DNA of 29,607 bases from a candidate division TM6 bacterium UASB124 (GTDB taxonomy: Bacteria > Dependentiae > Babeliae > Babeliales > RVW-14). Positions 7,850 to 15,350 of the stretch are shown piece after piece. The stretch is taken from the NCBI GenBank assembly GCA_001468855.1, contig LDIV01000001.1:567805-597411 (forward strand), written 5' to 3'. A model generated the notes under the pieces. That model saw only the letters and a list, made by a program, of their open reading frames with translations. It was not told where the DNA came from and did not search any database. Position 1 is the stretch's first letter; every line of letters begins with the position of its first letter. The translations under genes and the position numbers were made by a program.

Positions 7850-9352
7850 ATGGGAAAAAAAATCGCCACCAAAATATATAAATACATGATTGCATTATTG
7901 GTGCTTTGTTCTTTGGCGTTTGTTGGTTTTGTAACAATAAAAAAAATTAGTTGGAGAAGTGACCATGTTCGGCGTCATGAGCCCTGGATTACGGTTTTTG
8001 TTCATGGAAGTTTTAGTTCATTACTTGGGTTTTTGAGCTTTCAGGACGTTCTGCATGATACGGTTTCCGGTTCTATGTACCGAAAAATTACTAAGAAAAT
8101 GCGTAATGATCCTTTTTTCTACACGGATCAGGCAATTTTACAACGTGGTTTGATCCCTGTTGATCCAACCTTTGATATCCATAAAGTGGGCAATAAAAAA
8201 TATGTTATTTTCCCGTTGGCGAAGGCTTATCAAAAAGTTCAAGAAGCAGTAAGCCCGGGTGCCGAAAAAAATTATTTTTATGTTTTTGGGTGGAGTGGTC
8301 TTATAAGTCAGAATAGCCGTCGATTTGAGGCTATCAGGCTATATAATGCTCTACATGAAGAGGTGGAAAGGTTTAGGTCGCGTGGCATAAATCCTAAAAT
8401 TCGTCTTATATGCCATTCTCATGGTGGAAATGTAAGCCTTAATTTGGCAGCGATTAACAAGGTTTTATCTATGCATTTGTGGGATGATGCAAAAAAACTT
8501 TCTCAGGATCCGGATGAAAATGAATCGTTGCTTAAGATGCGTGAAATTTTAAAAGAGGTGTCAACGAAAGAGATCGCAAAAACAAAAGTTGATCAAAAAA
8601 TTTATGATTATGTTCCCGAGAAGGCAGATTTAACCATTGATGAACTTATTTTGTTTGGTAATCCGATGCAACCAGAGACGGAAGTTTTTTGTTTCTCTGG
8701 AACATTCCGAAAAGTGTATAGCTTTTACTCGGATGAAGATTTTGTACAAAGGTTTGATTGGGTAAGTTCTAAAAGGCCATTAAGCTGTCAACGTTTTTCA
8801 CGAGCCACTTATGCGCGACAGTGTCCATATGTTGTTCAGGCACGTGTGATGGTAGAGCAGCCAGTGAAAAATGGAAAAATGAAGATCAAACCTAAAAATG
8901 CGATGCGTAGTGTTGTACTGACAGAACCAAAATCGCCTGTTAATACCCAACCAAAAGAACCAACGATTTTTGATGAGTTGCGTCAGGGCCGTAATATTTT
9001 TGTTCGTGCCAGTAGTGATCCAACACACAAAGAGCTATGGTTTATGACGTGGCATGAAATGCCGGGACAATTGTTGGCATTTTTGTATCCTTTCCCCATA
9101 ATGGTTCTCTCGCCGTTGTTAACCAAGGCTCTCGAGCAGGCACAGCATGTTGGTGATGCGGATGTAACAATTAATGCGACATCAACAGTAATTCAAGTAT
9201 TCGCTGCCCAGTATCAAGATGCAATTATTAGGGGAACTGCTTCAATTCCGCGTATGCTTTTAAGTAATATGCAAAAAAAAGTTAAGGATTGGGAACCTGA
9301 AAAAAATTCTTACGTCACTGACTTTAATGCGATATATAAACATTTAATGTAA
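7850..9352 (+). CDS. Membrane-anchored alpha/beta-hydrolase-like (lipase-like) protein
   Basis: A 500-residue protein with an N-terminal hydrophobic anchor (residues 12-30). TVFVHGSFSS (48-57) resembles the strand plus oxyanion-hole HG motif of lipases. ICHSHGGNVSLN (187-198) is a nucleophile-elbow-like motif with Ser190 the probable catalytic serine, as in CHSxGG-type esterases. LILFGNPM and YSDEDFVQRFDW further on could hold the acid residue, and a late histidine (HKELWFMTWHEM) could complete the triad. The C-terminal 150 residues are not recognised. The ATG at 7850 follows AAGGGA (7839-7844). Predicted to face the periplasm. Substrate is unknown; host or own lipids are candidates by inference only. 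Confidence 0.6.
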   Translation: MGKKIATKIYKYMIALLVLCSLAFVGFVTIKKISWRSDHVRRHEPWITVFVHGSFSSLLGFLSFQDVLHDTVSGSMYRKITKKMRNDPFFYTDQAILQRGLIPVDPTFDIHKVGNKKYVIFPLAKAYQKVQEAVSPGAEKNYFYVFGWSGLISQNSRRFEAIRLYNALHEEVERFRSRGINPKIRLICHSHGGNVSLNLAAINKVLSMHLWDDAKKLSQDPDENESLLKMREILKEVSTKEIAKTKVDQKIYDYVPEKADLTIDELILFGNPMQPETEVFCFSGTFRKVYSFYSDEDFVQRFDWVSSKRPLSCQRFSRATYARQCPYVVQARVMVEQPVKNGKMKIKPKNAMRSVVLTEPKSPVNTQPKEPTIFDELRQGRNIFVRASSDPTHKELWFMTWHEMPGQLLAFLYPFPIMVLSPLLTKALEQAQHVGDADVTINATSTVIQVFAAQYQDAIIRGTASIPRMLLSNMQKKVKDWEPEKNSYVTDFNAIYKHLM

Positions 9353-9610
9353 ATGTACCCATCTGAACTTTTATAATAGCATTATTGGTTTTGCTAAATT
9401 GTTTCTGTCGAAAGACATAGTCGAGCAATAAATGGTTTTTAGTTAATTGCTCCCGGATTCGTTTTTATATCGTGGTTTTCAGTATTTCCAAAAATCATAG
9501 CTTTTTTTTTCTGAATCTGTATCATAAAATCCTTACTAGTGGTGTTAAAACTCGTATACTGACAGCGATCTGTGGCTTGCTTGTCACATTTCATTCTTCA
9601 CGAGGAATTC
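9353..9610. other. 258-nt intergenic region upstream of bamA
   Basis: No gene is supported here. It contains a 7-bp stem, GAGCAAT (9423-9429) with ATTGCTC (9446-9452), a small TGTC-GAAA-GACA hairpin just upstream, and a possible promoter near the bamA start. No clear intrinsic terminator for the preceding hydrolase-like gene was seen. Confidence 0.5.
9533..9560 (+). promoter_or_regulatory. Possible bamA promoter
   Basis: A good -10 box TATACT (9555-9560) is preceded at 16 nt by a poor -35 TTACTA (9533-9538). Transcription would start about 43 nt before the bamA ATG. An envelope-stress sigma factor could use other elements, which I cannot judge. Confidence 0.3.
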
Positions 9611-12160
9611 ATGAAAATTACAAAACATTTTCTGAAGAATTTTAAAATAATAGCAATACCTTTAATAGTTATTGATTTTATATGGATGAGTATTGCTTTC
9701 TCTCAAGATGGTTTAGCAGCTGTTACACCTGTAGGACCTGCATTTGAGCAAGAAGTTGCTGAACAGTCAGAAACAAATTACATAGAACCGATTGGTAAGT
9801 TTGATAGCAATGAAGATTCACCAACAGCTATTTTTAATAATTTGGTTATTAAAAATATTATCATTGAGGGTAATAAATATGTAAAAAATGATGCCATTCT
9901 TAATAGATTTCCATATCGTATCGGTCAAAAATTTGATGACAAAAAAAGTGGATTGGCGATTAGAAATCTTTATGGGCTTGGTTGTTTCCGACAAATAAAA
10001 ATTGAAGGCGAGAAGCTAGATGATGCTTCGATGGATCTGTATGTTGTTGTCGAAGAAAAAAAATTATTGGAGAAGTTAGAGTTTGAAGGTAATAAATCTG
10101 TTAGAACAAAGAAGATTCGTGAAAAATATCATCTTGATAAATTGAACAGTATTGATGAAGAAACCATGCAGCAAATAGCGATTGGTATTAAAAAAATGTA
10201 TCAAGAAGAAAATCGACATGCTGTTAGGGTTTCCTACAAGCTGATACCAGACAAAGAGAATCCGGATAAGGCGACGGGTATTTTTACTATTGTCGAGGGG
10301 CCAAAGTCGACTATTAAATATGTTAATTTTGTTGGCAATAAAAAAATCTCATCCCGAAAATTACGTACAAAGATTTTTTCGCGAGAGAATTGGTTATTAA
10401 GTTTTATGGATGGTGCCGGTAATTATAATGACGAGATGCTTGAGATGGATAAGCATCGGATTGAATATATTTATCGTGATGCTGGTTATATAATGGCCAA
10501 AGTTGCAAAAACAAATATTGAGTTTTCTAAAAACAATAAAGATATCTCTATAACTTTCTATATAAAAGAGGGTGAACAATTTTTAGTCAGAGATGTTCAC
10601 GTGATAGGTGATGAAATTCATACCGAAGATGAACTGTTGCCGCTTGTTCAACTTGAAAAAGGTGCACCATATTGTCATACCAAACTTGGTAAATCTATTA
10701 ATAGAATTAAGGAACTTTATGGTGAAAAGGGATACATTTATTGTGATGTGTATCCTCAAATAAAACCAGATGAAACCACGCATAAAGTTGATGTAACGCT
10801 TCATGTTGAGCGTGGTAATAAGCTGTATGTTAATCGAATTAACATTACCGGTAACAGGATAACTCGAGATAAAGTGATTCGTCGTCAATTGGATATAGTT
10901 GAAGGTGATTTGGTTACAACGCAGAAGTTGAACTCTTCAGAAAAGTCTGTCGAATATTTAAGTTTCTTTGAAAACGAGAGCGTTAAGTGGAATGTGCATA
11001 GAATATCAGATGAACTAGCAGATCTTGAATTGAGTGTTAAAGAAGCAAAGACAGGTAATCTTAATTTTATGTTGACGTATGGTACTGACCAATACAACCC
11101 AACCCCATCGTTGCGTGGTATGATTACGGTTCAGAAGGGTAACCTTTTTGGTCGTGGTTGGGATATTGGAGGATCTGTTCAGGCCGATCGCCATAGACTT
11201 AGAAAACTTGAAGCAAATTTTGCAGATCCTCACATTTTTGATAGTGATATTTCAACTGCATTATATTTTTATAAGCGCTGGGAAGAGTTTGAACAGTGGA
11301 AGGGGCTTGTTCACACGCCTGTTCAGAAAGTTATAGGCTTTGATATAAACCTTGGCTTTTGGCTACCTAATATAGATAAACGATTACAGTTGATGCTTGA
11401 TCTTGGTATTGAAAATATACGTTACAATGATTTATGTGTTGAAAATAATAGGTTTAATAGTGGTTGTAATATCGAGTCGCTTGTGCAACATACGTTTGAT
11501 GAAGGAACTCTTAAATGGATTGGGCTTGCATTGGTTAAAGATACACGTGATCATAAAGTGTATCCAAGAAATGGCTATAGAATAAGTCTTGGTGCTCGCT
11601 TTGCCCCTACATTTATTAATAAAGAATTTAGTTATGTTCGTGGCGATGCTGAAGCAAGCTATTATACCCCATTGATTGATAAATTTTTCTACTACGATGA
11701 GCCATTGGTTCTTTGTTTGCATGGTATGCTTGGTAATATTACTTCTATTTCTCCAGATAAGCCTGTGCCATATAAGGAGTTATATCATATAGGCGGTCAA
11801 ACAACAGTTCGTGGTTTTACATGGGGCGGTGTTGGTCCGGCTTGGGTCAATGGTGATCCACTTGGTGCTCGCAATGCATTACTTTTTAATGCCGAACTTA
11901 GATTCCCATTAATTCCTGATTATGAGATGCATGCTCATGTGTTTTACGATGCTGGTGCCGGTTGGGATACTCCCAAAAAGGGCCTTGACCCAAAATGTAT
12001 ACGACGTGATAAATTTGATTTACGTCATTCTATTGGTTTTGGTTTTAATCTTGTTAAACCTGTTCCTGCAAAAATCGATTGGGGTTTCAAACTTGATCGC
12101 AAGAAATGGGATCATGAATCTCCAAGCGAATTTCATCTTAGTATGAACTATGCATGGTGA
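9611..12160 (+). CDS. bamA: Outer-membrane protein assembly factor BamA
   Basis: The essential Omp85 protein that folds and inserts beta-barrel proteins into the outer membrane. It has 849 residues. Residues 1-32 are a signal peptide. Five POTRA domains follow (about 79-154, 155-230, 235-322, 325-402 and 405-482), each opening with a strand and a GN-type turn (IEGNKYV, FEGNKSV, FVGNKKI, VIGDEIH, ITGNRIT). A 16-strand barrel takes up the rest, with the L6 VRGF motif at 733-736 and a C-terminal aromatic residue (NYAW), the beta-signal. A longer frame starts at GTG 9572, but GAGG (9603-9606) and a proper signal peptide fix the start at 9611. Followed by a strong terminator. Confidence 0.97.
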   Translation: MKITKHFLKNFKIIAIPLIVIDFIWMSIAFSQDGLAAVTPVGPAFEQEVAEQSETNYIEPIGKFDSNEDSPTAIFNNLVIKNIIIEGNKYVKNDAILNRFPYRIGQKFDDKKSGLAIRNLYGLGCFRQIKIEGEKLDDASMDLYVVVEEKKLLEKLEFEGNKSVRTKKIREKYHLDKLNSIDEETMQQIAIGIKKMYQEENRHAVRVSYKLIPDKENPDKATGIFTIVEGPKSTIKYVNFVGNKKISSRKLRTKIFSRENWLLSFMDGAGNYNDEMLEMDKHRIEYIYRDAGYIMAKVAKTNIEFSKNNKDISITFYIKEGEQFLVRDVHVIGDEIHTEDELLPLVQLEKGAPYCHTKLGKSINRIKELYGEKGYIYCDVYPQIKPDETTHKVDVTLHVERGNKLYVNRINITGNRITRDKVIRRQLDIVEGDLVTTQKLNSSEKSVEYLSFFENESVKWNVHRISDELADLELSVKEAKTGNLNFMLTYGTDQYNPTPSLRGMITVQKGNLFGRGWDIGGSVQADRHRLRKLEANFADPHIFDSDISTALYFYKRWEEFEQWKGLVHTPVQKVIGFDINLGFWLPNIDKRLQLMLDLGIENIRYNDLCVENNRFNSGCNIESLVQHTFDEGTLKWIGLALVKDTRDHKVYPRNGYRISLGARFAPTFINKEFSYVRGDAEASYYTPLIDKFFYYDEPLVLCLHGMLGNITSISPDKPVPYKELYHIGGQTTVRGFTWGGVGPAWVNGDPLGARNALLFNAELRFPLIPDYEMHAHVFYDAGAGWDTPKKGLDPKCIRRDKFDLRHSIGFGFNLVKPVPAKIDWGFKLDRKKWDHESPSEFHLSMNYAW

Positions 12161-12191
12161 TAAATCATACATACATTTTTGTCATAGAGAG

Positions 12192-12251
12192 GCTTGCTTT
12201 TTACGTTGTGCGGTGTTAACATGCAGCGACTTAAAAAGCATGCTTTTTTTT
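12192..12251 (+). terminator. Intrinsic terminator after bamA
   Basis: The arms 12192-12203 and 12232-12243 pair at 11 of 12 positions (single T-T mismatch), followed by eight T residues (12244-12251). The 28-nt region between the arms can fold partly on itself (CGTTG/GCG). This separates bamA from the small exported gene downstream. Confidence 0.8.
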
Positions 12252-12312
12252 GATGACATTTTAATGTGAAAATTGTTACAGTTCATGTTCATTTTGATGA
12301 AAAGGAATTTGT

Positions 12313-12894
12313 ATGAATACGCCTGTATTGAGATTAGTGTTATTGAGTGTGGTGGCGGCGTGGAATATTTTGTATGGAATGGATCAAGCAGCTTCAAATG
12401 GTAATGCCAATAATGTACATACTACACCGGCTCAGGTGGCAGCACAGGTAAGACCACAGGTTCCTGTTGTCGAGGTGCCTGCGGTTGTTGGAGTAAGAGC
12501 ACAGAGCGGTAAATCTTCTGGTAAAGATGAAATCTTTCCTGTTTACGGAATAGCGTACATTGTTATTGATGATAAGGGTGAGCCTGTTGTGGTTGATTTT
12601 AAAGCACTCGAATATAAAGAACAAGAAAGAATTTGTGATAATGCAAAAAAATTCAGCGTTGACCTATCTTTTACCAGTGGGTTTATGCTGTTGCGTGATG
12701 GGTTGGTAGAAACTTTTTGCGGCGTGATATTTTTGATATATGCTGGCGGTAAATGGATTGCTCCACATGTTATTCACTATACAAAACGAGCTTGGAATTA
12801 TATTAAAGAGCAATATGCTACCTACAGGGCTGGCAATGATCATGTAGCGCCTGCACAAGAGGCAATTGTGCTAGAACAAACAGTTGAAAATTAA
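12313..12894 (+). CDS. Small exported protein of unknown function
   Basis: A 193-residue protein of no recognised family. It has an N-terminal signal peptide (1-22), then a low-complexity Ala/Val/Pro/Gln linker (about 36-62, with PVVEVPAVVGV). A short beta-rich domain follows (74-98, IAYIVIDDKGEPVVVDF), then a charged helix and one likely membrane helix at about 130-148. The tail is amphipathic. The ATG at 12313 has an AAAGGA box 7 nt upstream. It sits between bamA and the LptA-like gene, so an envelope role is plausible by position only. Topology resembles the 140-residue protein at 3794 (signal peptide, linker, C-terminal anchor), but there is no clear sequence match. Confidence 0.65.
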   Translation: MNTPVLRLVLLSVVAAWNILYGMDQAASNGNANNVHTTPAQVAAQVRPQVPVVEVPAVVGVRAQSGKSSGKDEIFPVYGIAYIVIDDKGEPVVVDFKALEYKEQERICDNAKKFSVDLSFTSGFMLLRDGLVETFCGVIFLIYAGGKWIAPHVIHYTKRAWNYIKEQYATYRAGNDHVAPAQEAIVLEQTVEN

Positions 12895-12931
12895 TAATTA
12901 AGTTTGAAAAGGAGAAGGGGGGATTGGGCAT

Positions 12932-13582
12932 ATGGCAAAAAAAATATATAAAAATTATATATATAATTTTTTGATGGCGATTGGGTGTTGTTATAACACG
13001 CAATCGCTTTGTGCGTCTATTGACCCTTTATCTAAAATTATTATCACAAGTACAAATGCTACGTGTGCAAAAGATACAGCGAATAAAGATCTTTTTGTTT
13101 TTCAATACCGTGATAATGTTCGTGTTGAGTTTGCTGATAAAAGTACGGTAACGTCAGATTTATTGGATATTGTCTTTGATGGTAATATGCATCACAATGG
13201 CCCCAAAAATAAAAAAGGCACAAAATCTGGCTTGCAAAATTTTAAACAAATTACTTTTAAAGATCATGTGTGTATAACTAATGCCCAACGTAAGGCTACT
13301 GCCAATTCTGCGCGATTTTATTTAAAAGATCAGCGGTGTGTTTTAGATGGTGACGTAAAAATTTGGCAAACTAAACAAACAGCACATGATATTCCTGTTG
13401 CTATTCAAAGTCAGCAGGCAGAATTGAACTTGATAACAGGTGAAGTACAGCTTCTTGGGTCTACTCAAAAACCGGTGAGCACAACTATTGTTCTTGAGGG
13501 GCATCCGGCTATTAACTATAAGAAAAAATCATCTTCTCATAAGAAAAACGATGGCAAAAATAAAAATTCTTCCACGCAATGA
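12932..13582 (+). CDS. LptA/OstA-like periplasmic lipopolysaccharide-transport protein
   Basis: A 216-residue exported protein. The N-terminal signal region (1-28) is followed by beta-strand repeats of the OstA-like type: LFVFQYRDNVRVEFAD (54-69) with TVTSDLLDIVFD, ITFKDHVCITN, and ARFYLKDQRCVLDGDVKIW. The pattern of a modified or unmodified backbone followed by a residue list is typical of LptA and the periplasmic part of LptD/LptC. LptA bridges the periplasm in lipopolysaccharide export, and I infer the same here. The last 20 residues are lysine- and serine-rich, not typical of LptA, and are encoded by DNA leading into mutL. A GGGGGGA box lies 8 nt before the ATG at 12932. It overlaps mutL by 32 nt. 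Confidence 0.7.
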   Translation: MAKKIYKNYIYNFLMAIGCCYNTQSLCASIDPLSKIIITSTNATCAKDTANKDLFVFQYRDNVRVEFADKSTVTSDLLDIVFDGNMHHNGPKNKKGTKSGLQNFKQITFKDHVCITNAQRKATANSARFYLKDQRCVLDGDVKIWQTKQTAHDIPVAIQSQQAELNLITGEVQLLGSTQKPVSTTIVLEGHPAINYKKKSSSHKKNDGKNKNSSTQ

Positions 13583-15350
13583 AGCGCTTAAGATTGCGGC
13601 AGGAGAAGTTATTGAGCGGCCTTCTCACGTAGTCAAAGAGCTTGTTGAAAATTCGCTTGATGCTGGCTCAACAAGCATTTCTGTGTATATACAAAAGGCA
13701 GGTAAAGAGCTTATTCGTATTGTCGACAATGGTTCAGGGATGACCGGTGAAGATGCTAAAATGTGTTTCTTGCCGCATGCGACGAGCAAGATTTCTTGCA
13801 TGGACGAACTTGAACATGTGACATCATATGGGTTTCGTGGTGAGGCATTAGCAAGCGTATCCGCTGTCAGCAATGTTGTTCTTATTACAAAACCTAAAGA
13901 AGCCCCTGTCGATGCGTTGGGTGTTTCAATAACGTATAGTCAAGATTGCGTTCAACAGGAAATCGCTGTTGCTTGCCCGTGCGGGACTGATATACAGGTT
14001 CGTGACCTTTTTTTTAATACACCTGTAAGAAAAAAATTTTTGAAACAGGATGATACTGAGTGGAATGCAATACAGAACATAGTATATGCATTTTGTTTTA
14101 GTCATAGTCATGTGCATTTTAAATTGTATCATGATGATAGGCTTATGCTGAATGCTCCGCCTGCAGCAACATGCAAGGATAGGGCTCTACAGGTTTGGGA
14201 ACATAACATTGGCCAACAACTGATTCCTTTATGTAAGCATGAAGGTACAATTCATATAAACGGATATATTTCGCATCATAATTTTTGGCGCTATGGCCGA
14301 CAGAATATCTATTTTTTTGTGAATAATCGGTGGGTCAAAAATAATGAATTGTCAAAAGCCATAATGAAAGGTTATACCAACGTATTGCCTCCGGATCGTT
14401 TTCCTGCTGCAGTGATTTTTATCAGCATTGATTCTCAATTACTTGATATCAACGTGCATCCTAAAAAAGAAGAAGTTAGATTTGCAAAACCTTTGGTTGT
14501 CCAGACAGAGCTTGTTGGTTGTATCAAAAAAACTCTTGAGGAACGTACAAATACGGTTATCGGTGAAAAAAATGTAGAGCAGAATAGTGCGTTGACGTTG
14601 CCACAAAATTCTTTTGAGCCATATGTGCCTCAACCGTATAAAATGCTACAGCCAGATATGATAAAATTAGAAAATACTCGTTTTATGCCGGTTTTTGATA
14701 GAGGCATTATGCCTGAGAAGACTGTTGAAAAACCAATGGTTATGCCTATCGTAACGCAGGATAGCGACACGCAAGAATTTAAAATTATTGGGCAACTTTT
14801 TAATACATATATTGTTCTTGAGCGAGGAGACAGCGTTGTGTTTATTGATCAGCATGCGGCACATGAACGTATTTTATATGAACGGTATACAAAGAAGTTT
14901 GAGATTCAGCATGGAACAACTCTTTTGTTTCCTGAGTCATTTACTTTATCGCAGATTGCTGTAAAAGGGTTGATGACTTGTAAGGATTTTTTTGAGCGGC
15001 AAGGAATACTCTTTGATGTTTTTGCAGACGATCAAATTGTCATTCGTGCGGCTCCACCCATGCTTAAAGGGACTCCTCTCAAAGAACTAATCGAGCAAGC
15101 GGCTGATTTTATTATTGAGCATGAGCAAATGGAGCGCTCTTTGTTTGATAAGAAAATTAATGAACATATTCATGCTCAGATTGCATGTAAAAGTGCTGTA
15201 AAAGCTGGCGATGTTCTTACTATGGTGCAAATGCACCAATTAATTACAGATCTTGGAAAAACCCCAAACCGATTTATTTGTGTACATGGTCGTCCTACAA
15301 CGTGGAGTATTCCTAAATCAGATGTTGAAAAAAAATTTAAACGGACGTAG
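13551..15350 (+). CDS. mutL: DNA mismatch repair endonuclease MutL
   Basis: A GHKL ATPase linking MutS mismatch recognition to strand incision. It has 599 residues. The N-terminal ATPase motifs are AAGEVIERPSHVV, ELVENSLDAG (catalytic Glu), DNGSGM and SYGFRGEALAS, followed by VHPKKEEVRF. The C-terminal domain has the metal-binding nuclease motif DQHAAHERILYE (from residue 433), an exact DQHA(x)2E(x)4E match. It also has ACK and CVHGRP (577-582, usually CPHGRP), so it is the nicking type that does not need MutH. A longer frame from 13488 is rejected because family members start with M.KI..L. The start overlaps the LptA-like gene by 32 nt. The 3' end overlaps the convergent oxidoreductase by 14 nt. 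Confidence 0.97.
   Translation: MAKIKILPRNEALKIAAGEVIERPSHVVKELVENSLDAGSTSISVYIQKAGKELIRIVDNGSGMTGEDAKMCFLPHATSKISCMDELEHVTSYGFRGEALASVSAVSNVVLITKPKEAPVDALGVSITYSQDCVQQEIAVACPCGTDIQVRDLFFNTPVRKKFLKQDDTEWNAIQNIVYAFCFSHSHVHFKLYHDDRLMLNAPPAATCKDRALQVWEHNIGQQLIPLCKHEGTIHINGYISHHNFWRYGRQNIYFFVNNRWVKNNELSKAIMKGYTNVLPPDRFPAAVIFISIDSQLLDINVHPKKEEVRFAKPLVVQTELVGCIKKTLEERTNTVIGEKNVEQNSALTLPQNSFEPYVPQPYKMLQPDMIKLENTRFMPVFDRGIMPEKTVEKPMVMPIVTQDSDTQEFKIIGQLFNTYIVLERGDSVVFIDQHAAHERILYERYTKKFEIQHGTTLLFPESFTLSQIAVKGLMTCKDFFERQGILFDVFADDQIVIRAAPPMLKGTPLKELIEQAADFIIEHEQMERSLFDKKINEHIHAQIACKSAVKAGDVLTMVQMHQLITDLGKTPNRFICVHGRPTTWSIPKSDVEKKFKRT

Noticed and set aside
9572..9610. GTG start for bamA
   Set aside because: No ribosome site, and the extra residues would precede a complete signal peptide that begins at 9611.
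10397..11722. Several antisense frames of 60-101 codons within bamA
   Set aside because: All overlap strongly supported bamA coding sequence; composition is that of a shadow frame.
12234..12249. Palindrome AAAAAGCATGCTTTTT as a protein-binding operator
   Set aside because: Better explained as part of the right arm and T-run of the bamA terminator.
13488..13550. Longer mutL start
   Set aside because: The family N-terminus aligns with the ATG at 13551; the extension lies inside the LptA-like gene.
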